7,112 nucleotides of DNA. Source: a bacterium. Lineage in GTDB: Bacteria > Planctomycetota > J058 > JAJDCP01. Shown piece by piece: positions 1 through 5,842 of the stretch (position 1 is its first letter; each line of letters starts with the position of its first letter). Location of the stretch: positions 1 to 7,112 of the forward strand of contig JAUIEM010000454.1 in NCBI GenBank assembly GCA_030428695.1, given 5' to 3'. The notes below the pieces were generated by a model, which saw only the letters and a list, made by a program, of their open reading frames with translations, did no database searches and had not been told where the DNA came from. A program made the position numbers and the translations under genes.

Positions 1-270
1 CTCGGTCTCCGACCGCAGCAGCCAGCGCTGCCCGACGGCGAGCCGGCCGAGCACGCCGTCGCCCCGCCGCGCCCGCAGCCCGCAGCGCGGGCAGTGGCGC
101 ATCGTCTCGTGCAGGTTCTGCCCGCACTTCGTGCACACGAACAGCGGGTTGTAGCCGGGGGATGCGCACTCCGGACAGGCCTCGAGGCCCTTGCGGGGGC
201 TCCCGCAGTCGGTGCAGAAGTTCTGCGCCGCCAGCGGCAACGCGCACATCAGGAGCAGCAGCAAGCGCAT
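1..270 (-). CDS. Exported protein with four CxxC zinc knuckles (3' end missing)
   Basis: The frame is open from an ATG at 270 to the left edge (90 codons, no stop), so the C-terminus is missing. I do not recognise a named family beyond a double zinc-ribbon-like pattern. Residues 1-16 look like a short signal peptide (MRLLLLLMCALPLAAQ), with likely cleavage around A14-A15/Q16. Then come four CxxC pairs: C19/C22, C32/C35, C46/C49 and C60/C63. The pairing suggests two treble-clef or zinc-ribbon units in series, like DZR domains, which are usually cytoplasmic. After residue 64 the chain becomes Arg-rich. An AAAGGA ribosome site lies about 6-8 bases before the ATG. The gene starts 17 bases after the second permease stops, so it is probably the last visible gene of the transporter operon. 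Zinc binding is inferred from cysteine spacing; a redox role is an alternative. The existence of the gene is well supported, its function is not. Confidence 0.7.
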   Translation of the reverse strand, partial: MRLLLLLMCALPLAAQNFCTDCGSPRKGLEACPECASPGYNPLFVCTKCGQNLHETMRHCPRCGLRARRGDGVLGRLAVGQRWLLRSETE

Positions 271-287
271 CGCGTGTCCTTTCCGGC

Positions 288-1454
288 TCAGTGCCGGCGC
301 AGGGCCTCGGTCGGCTTCATCATCGCCGCGCGCAGCGCGGGCCAGGCGCCGCCGACCAGGCCGAGAGCCATCGAGAACACCACGGCCGTGCCCAGCACCG
401 TCGGCGTGACCCGGAAGGCGAAGGCGACCTCGGTGAAGGTGCTGAAGTTCGTCGTGCCGGTCTCGAGGCCGTTCAGCGGCAGGACCAGCAGGCAACCGAC
501 CAGCCCCCCGAGCAACCCGAGCAGGACGGCCTCGATCATGAAGGAGATGAACACCGGCACGGGCCGGAAGCCGATCGACAGCAGGATGCCGATCTCCCGC
601 TGCCGCGCGGCCAGCGCGGAGAGCATCGTGTTGGTGGCGGTGAACACCGCCGCGATGCCCATGATCATGCCGAGGAAGCCCGCGAGCGTGATCAGGGTCG
701 CGGTCAGCGGCCCGGTCTGGGCGGCCCGGTACGCGCGCTGGGTCGAGATGTCGGCCTGCACGGTCTTGTCGCTGTCGGACTTCTTCTGCAGCGCGTCGAG
801 GTCGACCCCGGCCGCGACGCGCGCGACGACCCGGTTGGGACCGGCCCGGTTCAGGGCCTCGAGCATCGGGTCGAGGTCGCCCCAGATCTCCGAGCTGAAG
901 GGCCCCTCGGAGTCCTGGATGCCGACGACCTTGAACGGCGTGAGGTTGAGCACGATTTCGTCGCCGAGCCGGCAGTTCTGGATGCGGTCGGCGAGCCGCC
1001 GCCCGACCACGACCTCGTTCGCCCCCGGGGTGAAGGCGCGGCCCTCGATGATCTCCAGGCGGTCGCCGTAGACATCGTAGCTCTTCGGCTGCACCCCGCG
1101 GATCGGCACGTTGGTCTCGCCCCCGTCGGTCTTGAACAGGCGCACGGCGAGGTAGCACTCGATGCTCGCGAGGGGCTGCCCTTCGGCGTCCTTCGCGATC
1201 TCCGGGTAGGTCTTCATCAGGTACAGGCAGTGCTGGCGCCGGAAGTAGCTGTTGCCCTCCGACAGCGAGCCCGGCCGCAGGAACACGATCACCTCGTCGC
1301 TGCCCGAGTCGTTGAGCAGCGACGAGAAGCCCTGCTGCAGCGAGAGGATGCCCGCGACCACCGCGACCGTCGCGCCGATACCGAGCACGGTCAGGATCGT
1401 CGCCGAGCGCCGCACGAACAGGCTGCGCAGGTTGTAGGAGAAAGGAACCAGCAT
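288..1454 (-). CDS. FtsX/MacB-type ABC transporter permease (second subunit)
   Basis: Inner-membrane subunit of a MacB/LolCE-class ABC transporter, 388 aa and intact. The layout is the classic four-helix permease: TM1 at about 17-39, a large periplasmic MacB_PCD-like domain at about 45-245, then a C-terminal FtsX domain with TM2 (about 251-276), TM3 (about 300-328) and TM4 (about 350-373). Between TM2 and TM3 lies the coupling-helix motif REIGILLSIGF (286-296), which contacts the ATPase in this family. The chain ends in the usual P-x-EALR motif (PTEALRRH). The ATG at 1454 is preceded by GGGAGG with a 6-base spacer and lies 2 bases after the stop of the first permease, so translation is probably coupled. 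It probably pairs with the upstream permease as a heterodimer; both would be 388-389 aa if the partner's frame is repaired. Such transporters move lipoproteins, lipids, peptides or drugs; the substrate cannot be told from sequence. Confidence 0.93.
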   Translation of the reverse strand: MLVPFSYNLRSLFVRRSATILTVLGIGATVAVVAGILSLQQGFSSLLNDSGSDEVIVFLRPGSLSEGNSYFRRQHCLYLMKTYPEIAKDAEGQPLASIECYLAVRLFKTDGGETNVPIRGVQPKSYDVYGDRLEIIEGRAFTPGANEVVVGRRLADRIQNCRLGDEIVLNLTPFKVVGIQDSEGPFSSEIWGDLDPMLEALNRAGPNRVVARVAAGVDLDALQKKSDSDKTVQADISTQRAYRAAQTGPLTATLITLAGFLGMIMGIAAVFTATNTMLSALAARQREIGILLSIGFRPVPVFISFMIEAVLLGLLGGLVGCLLVLPLNGLETGTTNFSTFTEVAFAFRVTPTVLGTAVVFSMALGLVGGAWPALRAAMMKPTEALRRH

Positions 1455-1456
1455 GC

Positions 1457-1699
1457 TCAGCCTCCCGACCGCAGGGCGTCGACACAGCGTTTACGGCTCG
1501 CGGCCCAGGCCGGCATCGCCCCGGAGACCAGGCCGACGACCAGGGTCGCGCCGGCGGCGAGGGCGATGGTCGAGGGCTGCACCGCGAAGCCGGGGAACTG
1601 CGCCTCGATGCCCTTGGCGATGCCCGGCTCCATGAACAGCGCCAGGCCGATGCCCAGGCCGCCGCCGAGGCAGCACAACAGCAGCGACTGCCCGAGCAT
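1457..1699 (-). CDS. C-terminal piece of the frameshifted permease, possible restart ORF
   Basis: An 80-aa ORF beginning with an ATG (1699-1697) that shares its A with the TGA ending the upstream piece (TGATG). It carries the two helices the upstream piece lacks, at about residues 4-24 (rich in Leu and Gly) and 43-65, followed by the permease C-terminal tail ASRKRCVDALRSGG. AGGAG lies 12 bases before the ATG, a little far but usable for coupled reinitiation. The simplest reading is that this is the tail of one permease separated by an indel. Translation as a separate peptide that reconstitutes a split permease is possible but unproven. Confidence 0.4.
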   Translation of the reverse strand: MLGQSLLLCCLGGGLGIGLALFMEPGIAKGIEAQFPGFAVQPSTIALAAGATLVVGLVSGAMPAWAASRKRCVDALRSGG

Positions 1700-1716
1700 C
1701 AGGCCGAGCTGCTCCT
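1697..1716 (-). other. Frameshift junction in first permease
   Basis: On the coding strand the sequence reads GGC TTC CCG GAC AGG AGC and continues to a TGA at 1701-1699. Reading after GAC as AG(n) GAG CAG CTC gives GFPD-x-EQLGLMLGQS, which matches the usual permease continuation. One base is therefore missing, most simply from an original AGGGAG run. No slippery heptamer of the A-AAA-AAG type is visible, which argues against programmed frameshifting. Confidence 0.8.
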
Positions 1717-2611
1717 GTCCGGGAAGCCGAGGGCCTTGAGGATGCCGATCGCGTGCTCCTGCTCGCGGCCGGCCATCAACATCGTGTTGACGCAGGCGAG
1801 CAGGATCGCGATCAGCACGCCGCCGCCGATCGCCCCGATGAAGGTCGGGACGTTGCCGAGCATCGAGATGAACTGGCGCGCGAACTCGGCCTCGGAGGTG
1901 GTCTGCACCCGCTGCGGACCGTTCTCGAACAGGGCGTCCACCTCGCTCATCACCTGGGTGGCCTCGCCGGGATCGCGCAGCTGCAGCACGTAGGTTCCCG
2001 TCCCGATCGACTCGCCGAAGATCTCCTGGCAGACCTCGTCGAAGTACTTCCAGTGGAAGAACATCGTGCGGTTGTCGAAGTTCGACTTCCGGGGCGTGTA
2101 GATCGCCTCGACGGTGAACTCCCAGGCCGACCCGTCGGGCTTGCGGAACAGCGCGCCGATCAGGGGGATCGTGTCGCCGACCTTGAAGCCGAACTGCTCG
2201 GCCAGGCCCGTCCCGATCATGCAGCCGATGCGGTTGTCCAGGAGCTTCTCCGGCGAGCCGTCGGTGATGTCGATGTCCGCGTCGTAGATCTCGAGCATCT
2301 CGGGCATGTCGACGCAGAACTGGGCGAAGAAATTCGACGGGTCCTGGTAGTAGCCGCCGAACCACTGCCACTTGCAGACCCGCTCGACCCCTCCGACGGC
2401 CTTGATCTTGCCCTGGTAGCTCAGCGGCAGGTCGACGAACAGGCTGACCGCCGACTGGACGACCAGGCGGTCGGCCTGCGCCCCTTCGAGCCCGGAGTTC
2501 AGGGTCGTCACGATCGAGCGCAGCACGCAGATCGTGAACATCGCGACGATCAGGGAGCCGACCGTCAACAACGAGCGCAGTGGGTGGTGCAGCAGGTTGC
2601 GGTAGATCAGC

Positions 2612-3343
2612 TTAAGCATCACCGGCCTCCGCGGACGCCTCCGCCGGCGCCTGCCCGGCCCCCCGCGAGGTCTCCTCGACGCGCTCGAGGCGGCCCTTGT
2701 CGAGGTGCACGACGCGCTCGGCGTGGTCGGCCGCGCGGGGGTCGTGGGTCACCATCAGGATGGTCTTCTTCAGCTCGGTGTTCAGCCGCACCATCAGCTC
2801 GAGCACCCGGTCGGCCGATTCCCGGTCGAGGTCGCCGGTCGGCTCGTCGGCGAGCAGCACCTTCGGGTCGGTCGCGATCGCGCGGGCGATCGCGACGCGC
2901 TGCTCCTGCCCGCCCGAGAGCTGGCTCGGCCGGTGGTGGCAGCGGTCCTTCATGCCGACCAGCTCGAGGGCGTACATCGCGTGCTCGCGGCGTTTGCTGC
3001 GCGACAGCGGCGTCAGGCTGAGGGGCAGCTCGACGTTCTCGAGGGCGGTCAGCACCGGGATCAGGTTGAAGCTCTGGAAGACGAAGCCGACGTTGTCCGC
3101 CCGCCAGCGCGACAGCGCCGAGCCGTACAAGGCCCCGACGTCTTCCTGCGCGACGACGACGGAGCCGCCGTCCGGCTGGTCGAGCCCGCCGACGAGGTTG
3201 AGCAGCGTGGTCTTGCCCGAGCCCGACGGACCCATCAGGGCGTAGAAGCGCCCCTCCTCCATCTCCAGGCTCAGGCCGTCGAGCACCTGCAATGTCTCGC
3301 CGCCGCGCCTGTAGGCCTTCGACACGTCGTTGACCGAGATCAT
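2612..3343 (-). CDS. ABC transporter ATPase, LolD/MacB family
   Basis: Cytoplasmic nucleotide-binding subunit that powers the two neighbouring permeases, 243 aa from the chosen ATG. All catalytic motifs are present: Walker [10 protein letters not shown] (38-46), Q-loop FQSFNLIP (Q90), ABC signature LSGGQ (142-146, followed by EQR instead of the commoner QQR), Walker [13 protein letters not shown] (162-173) and switch histidine in THD (H200). The segment from the Q-loop through '[11 protein letters not shown]' is typical of the MacB/LolD/FtsE branch. The last 20 residues or so are an Ala/Glu-rich tail outside the domain. ATG 3343 is chosen because GGAGG lies 7 bases upstream; an in-frame GTG at 3349 overlaps the adaptor stop but sits too close to that site. 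The ATG lies 2 bases after the adaptor stop, and the gene's 3' end overlaps the first permease start. ATP hydrolysis is safe to infer; the cargo is unknown. Confidence 0.95.
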   Translation of the reverse strand: MISVNDVSKAYRRGGETLQVLDGLSLEMEEGRFYALMGPSGSGKTTLLNLVGGLDQPDGGSVVVAQEDVGALYGSALSRWRADNVGFVFQSFNLIPVLTALENVELPLSLTPLSRSKRREHAMYALELVGMKDRCHHRPSQLSGGQEQRVAIARAIATDPKVLLADEPTGDLDRESADRVLELMVRLNTELKKTILMVTHDPRAADHAERVVHLDKGRLERVEETSRGAGQAPAEASAEAGDA

Positions 3344-3345
3344 GC

Positions 3346-4758
3346 TCACTCCTCCCGCAGGACGCGGTCGCCGTCGGACAGCCCGACGGGGGGTTGGAAG
3401 ACGATGCTCTCACCGTCCGTCAGGCCGGCGAGAATCTGGAACCTGCCCGAGCGGCCTTCGCCCAGGGTGATCTCCCGCCACTTCGCGACGCCGCGCTCGA
3501 GCACGAACACCGCGGTCGTCCCGTCGCTGCGCACGATGCACTCCTCGGGGACGATGATCGCCGGGGCGGCGTCGACCGGTTCCTCCGGCCCATCCTCGTA
3601 CGCTTCGGGGCTCAGCACCACGCGCACGCCCATCTCGGGGCGCAGCTTGTCGTCGGGGGCGAGGAACACGATCCGCACCTCGACGGTCGCCTTCTGCCGG
3701 TTGGCGGTCGGCCAGATGCGCGAGACCTCGCCGAGGTAGCGGTGGGTGGGGTAGGCGTCGAGGTAGACGTGGGTCGGGGTGCCGACCGGCGCGGCGGCGA
3801 GGTTCGACTCCGGCAGGTCGACCTGCACCTCGAGGGAGCGGAAGTCGACCATCGTCGCGACCGAGCCCCGCGAGCTGCCGCCGATGGTGCCGACGATCTC
3901 GCCGACCTCGGCGTCCTTGAGCACGACCACGCCGTCGAAGGGCGCCCGCACGGTCGTCTTCTCGAGCCGCGCGTCGGCCTCGTCGCGCAGGGCCTCGCGG
4001 ATCGGGAGCTGGGCCTGCGCCTCCTGCAGGCTCGCCACCGTCACCGCGATGCGCGCCTCGTTCGCCGTCAGCTCGGCCTGGGAGGAGGCGAGGGAAGCCC
4101 GCTCGGCCGTCAGCTGCTTGGTCGCGCTCTTGACCGCCAGCTCCGCGTCGTCGAGGGCCTTGCGCGAGGCCTGCCGGCCCAGGGCCTGGACGCGGGCGAG
4201 CTCGCGCTCGGCCGACTCGAGCCGCACCGCCGCGTCGTCGGTGCGGGCGGCGGCGGCCTGCACCCGCTTGCGCAGCGTGGTCAGGGCCGCGTGGGCCGCG
4301 CCGAGCTCGGCCGCGACGACCTTGACCCGCACCTTCGCCGCCTCGAGGTCGGCCTCGGCCCGGCGCAGGGCGGCCTGGGCCTCGTCGGAATCGAGCCGGG
4401 CGACGACCTCGCCGGAGTCGACCGTCGAGCCCTCGGTGACGTACAGGGCGACGATGCGGCCGGGCAGGTCGGCGGACAGCGCCGCGCGCTTGGCGGCGAC
4501 GATGTAGCCGTTCGCCGACACGCCCGCGACCGCGCTCGCGGCCGCCGCCGTCTGCTCGCGCACCTTCAGGACGGTGACCCGGGGCAGGCGCAGCTGATCG
4601 ATGCGCGCGAGCAGCGGCGTCCGGAACAGGTACAGCCCACCGCCGAGCAGCGCGAGGAACAGGATCAGCACGATGATGCCGGTCCAGCCCCGGCGGCGCG
4701 GAGCGGCGCGTACGGGGGTCGACGGCGCGCGGTCGATCTTCAGGCGGTTGAGGTCCAA
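3346..4758 (-). CDS. Periplasmic adaptor (HlyD/MacA-like membrane fusion protein)
   Basis: Links an inner-membrane ABC transporter to an outer-membrane channel. It has 470 aa: a basic cytoplasmic N-terminus (1-26), one TM anchor (about 27-46), a first lipoyl half (about 84-122), a coiled-coil hairpin (about 123-266), a second lipoyl half (about 268-305, with TTVRAPFDGVV), a beta-barrel domain (about 306-383) and a membrane-proximal domain to the end. The hairpin is Ala/Glu/Arg-rich with a tip near 189-200. R189, L193 and S198 there resemble the R-L-S tip motif by which AcrA/MacA-type adaptors meet TolC, with shorter L-to-S spacing. The hairpin is long, about 70 residues per arm. The start is TTG at 4758, supported by GGAGG at 7-base spacing and by the natural protein length. 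It is the first gene of the leftward operon, which gives the MacA-MacB order. No outer-membrane channel gene is in the window. Confidence 0.93.
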   Translation of the reverse strand: MDLNRLKIDRAPSTPVRAAPRRRGWTGIIVLILFLALLGGGLYLFRTPLLARIDQLRLPRVTVLKVREQTAAAASAVAGVSANGYIVAAKRAALSADLPGRIVALYVTEGSTVDSGEVVARLDSDEAQAALRRAEADLEAAKVRVKVVAAELGAAHAALTTLRKRVQAAAARTDDAAVRLESAERELARVQALGRQASRKALDDAELAVKSATKQLTAERASLASSQAELTANEARIAVTVASLQEAQAQLPIREALRDEADARLEKTTVRAPFDGVVVLKDAEVGEIVGTIGGSSRGSVATMVDFRSLEVQVDLPESNLAAAPVGTPTHVYLDAYPTHRYLGEVSRIWPTANRQKATVEVRIVFLAPDDKLRPEMGVRVVLSPEAYEDGPEEPVDAAPAIIVPEECIVRSDGTTAVFVLERGVAKWREITLGEGRSGRFQILAGLTDGESIVFQPPVGLSDGDRVLREE

Positions 4759-4765
4759 GCGGGCG

Positions 4766-4770
4766 CCTCC
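4766..4770 (-). promoter_or_regulatory. Ribosome binding site deciding a TTG start
   Basis: GGAGG on the minus strand, 7 bases before the TTG at 4758-4756. No ATG or GTG with comparable spacing is seen, so this site supports the TTG start of the adaptor gene. Confidence 0.7.
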
Positions 4771-4782
4771 AGCGGAGCAGTG

Positions 4783-4810
4783 AGGCTACCAGACAGGCGT
4801 CCGATGTCAA
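4783..4810 (-). promoter_or_regulatory. Candidate housekeeping sigma promoter for the transporter operon
   Basis: On the minus strand a perfect TTGACA (4810-4805) is followed after 16 bases by TAGCCT (4788-4783), which keeps the key T1, A2 and T6 of a -10 box. Transcription would start near 4776, leaving a leader of under 20 bases that contains the GGAGG of the adaptor gene. TTGACA is uncommon in DNA this GC-rich, and its place directly upstream of a five-gene operon supports it. This is inference from consensus only. Confidence 0.45.
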
Positions 4811-4817
4811 GACGGGT

Positions 4818-4831
4818 CGCGGGCCCCCGCG
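4818..4831. other. GC palindrome between the divergent operons
   Basis: CGCGGG-CC-CCCGCG is a perfect 6-bp inverted repeat with a 2-base centre, lying 7 bases upstream of the leftward TTGACA and about 16 bases before the rightward -10 candidate. It could be an operator for a regulator controlling both directions. In DNA of this composition a short all-GC palindrome may easily be chance. Confidence 0.2.
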
Positions 4832-4843
4832 GGGGGCGCATTG

Positions 4844-4852
4844 TGGTACCCT
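4844..4852 (+). promoter_or_regulatory. Weak extended -10 candidate for the TPR operon
   Basis: TGGTACCCT fits the TGn-TAnnnT pattern of an extended -10 element. It would give a start near 4859 and a leader of about 20 bases carrying the GGAGG site of the TPR gene. No recognisable -35 lies 16-18 bases upstream (that stretch is all G and C), so support is slight. Confidence 0.2.
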
Positions 4853-4868
4853 GGGGGACCCATCCGAC

Positions 4869-4873
4869 GGAGG
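4869..4873 (+). promoter_or_regulatory. Ribosome binding site deciding a GTG start
   Basis: GGAGG followed by a 6-base spacer (AAAGCC) and GTG at 4880. It places the start immediately before the signal peptide and rules out the longer reading from TTG at 4841, which would put 13 charged and polar residues ahead of the signal. Confidence 0.75.
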
Positions 4874-4879
4874 AAAGCC

Positions 4880-5842
4880 GTGCTCCGCATCCTTCCCCTG
4901 CTCCTGTGCGCCGCCTGTGTGCTCGCGCAGGAAGACTCCGTGCGCAAGCAGCTCGAGGCCGCCGACCGGGCCTTCCGCTCCCGCGACTACGAGAGCGCCC
5001 GCGCGCTCTACGAAGAGACCGCCGCGGCCGCCGCCGAGGTCGGCGACGTGGGCTGCGAGGTCGAAGCCCTCGCCCAGGTCGCGCGGATGTGCTCACTGCT
5101 CGACGCCGACCTGTCGAACGGCTGGCCCTGGCTGCTGCGCGCGGCGGAGCGGGCCCGCCGCGACGAGCCGCAGGGCTTCACCCGCTACCTCGGCGTGCGC
5201 GGCATCTTCGAGCGTGAGAACGGCCAGCCCGAGGTCGCCCTCGCGACCTTCACCGAATTGTACGGCTACGCCCTCGAGCACGAGCTCCCCCTGCGCGCGA
5301 TCGACGCCGCCCACCACGCCGCGATCGTCGGCCCCCCGGAGAGCCAGATCGCCTGGGCCGAGAAGGGCATCGCGGCGGCGGAGGCGGCGGGCTCGGACGC
5401 CTGGCTCGCGGTGCTGTGGAACAACCTCGGCGCGACCTACGACTGGGAGCGGGAGGACTATCCGGAGGCGATCCGCTGCTACGAGCAGGCCCGGAAGTTC
5501 CACCACCGCTCCGGCGGGCCGCTGCAGCGGCTGACGGCCGACTGGGCCCTCGGCCGGGCGCGCCTGCTCGACGGCCAGCTCGACGCCGCCGAGGAGCTGC
5601 TCCCCGGCTGTGTGACCCAGGCCGAGGCGATGCACGAGGCGGCCCCGAGCGGGACGACCCTGGAGTGGCTCGGCAACACCCGACAGTGGCTCGGCGAGCT
5701 CAAGGTCCGGCGCGGTGACCGGGAAGCCGGCCTGGCCCTGATGCGCCAGGCCCGCGAACACCTCGTCGAAGCCGGCATCGAGGGCTGGTGGCCCGAGGGC
5801 CTCGCCGCCCTCGACGCCCGCCTCGCGGAGTTGGCCGAGTGA
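4880..5842 (+). CDS. Secreted TPR-repeat protein of unknown function
   Basis: Encodes 320 aa. Residues 1-16 form a signal peptide (MLRILPLLLCAACVLA) with likely cleavage before QED. C13 is not in a good lipobox, because the -3 position is Cys, so a lipoprotein is unlikely. The mature part is helical and repeat-rich. Recognisable TPR-type pairs lie at about 20-54 (AFRSRDYESARALYEE), 174-210 (NNLGATYDWEREDYPEAIRCYEQA), 217-250 (ALGRARLLDGQLDAAEELL) and 264-299 (LGELKVRRGDREAGLALMRQA). The region between 55 and 170 looks like degenerate repeats. No enzymatic motif is visible, so a periplasmic scaffold or binding role is only inferred. It is the first gene of the rightward operon, divergent from the transporter, and its TGA overlaps the next gene's GTG (GTGA), suggesting coupled translation. 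I cannot assign a specific partner. Confidence 0.85.
   Translation: MLRILPLLLCAACVLAQEDSVRKQLEAADRAFRSRDYESARALYEETAAAAAEVGDVGCEVEALAQVARMCSLLDADLSNGWPWLLRAAERARRDEPQGFTRYLGVRGIFERENGQPEVALATFTELYGYALEHELPLRAIDAAHHAAIVGPPESQIAWAEKGIAAAEAAGSDAWLAVLWNNLGATYDWEREDYPEAIRCYEQARKFHHRSGGPLQRLTADWALGRARLLDGQLDAAEELLPGCVTQAEAMHEAAPSGTTLEWLGNTRQWLGELKVRRGDREAGLALMRQAREHLVEAGIEGWWPEGLAALDARLAELAE

Larger units (their letters stand above)
1457..2619 (-). pseudogene. FtsX/MacB-type ABC permease (first subunit), frameshifted
   Basis: Homologous in layout to the next permease but split by a -1 frame change near 1714-1716. The first part (ATG 2619 to TGA 1699, 306 aa) has TM1 at about 16-38, a periplasmic MacB_PCD-like domain at about 45-250, TM2 at about 260-282 and the coupling motif AIGILKALGFPD (290-301). 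It then runs out of frame after 'RSSSA'. The missing TM3, TM4 and C-terminal tail (ending DALRSGG) continue uninterrupted in the neighbouring frame to the TGA at 1457-1459. Restoring one base (AGGAG to AGGGAG on the coding strand) would give about 388 aa, the same size as its partner. GTG at 2622 is a possible alternative start, but ATG 2619 has GGAGG at a 6-base spacing. The start overlaps the ATPase stop by 8 bases. Whether this is real decay, a sequencing error or two cooperating pieces is not decidable here. Confidence 0.85.

Noticed and set aside
1697..1716. Programmed -1 ribosomal frameshifting in the permease
   Set aside because: A -1 shift would restore the frame, but no X-XXY-YYZ slippery heptamer is present at the junction and the family is not known for recoding. 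An indel or restart is simpler.
162..1739. A 525-codon open frame on the plus strand opposite the two permeases
   Set aside because: It is Arg/Gly/Pro/His-rich with no domain pattern, and lies antisense to clear permease sequence. Long antisense frames are expected from GC-biased third codon positions. The same holds for 1753-3021, 2705-3739 and 3394-5217 on plus and 5093-5761 and 5479-6645 on minus.
4818..4831. Rho-independent terminator at the GC palindrome
   Set aside because: The loop is only two bases, there is no following T-run, and it lies between divergent genes where no transcript should end.
4841..4879. Longer N-terminus for the TPR protein starting at TTG 4841
   Set aside because: It would put a polar, Arg-rich stretch ahead of a clean signal peptide, and GTG 4880 has an ideal GGAGG site.
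4907..4919. Lipobox in the TPR protein signal peptide (LLLCAAC)
   Set aside because: The position three before C13 is Cys rather than Leu/Val/Ile, and no other cysteine has the small residues needed at -1 and -2. VLA before QED is a better ordinary cleavage site.
5788..5838. Longer N-terminus for the EEP enzyme starting within the TPR gene
   Set aside because: The extra 17 residues are Arg/Pro-rich and overlap TPR coding sequence. GTG 5839 gives the usual four-base overlap and a normal family N-terminus.
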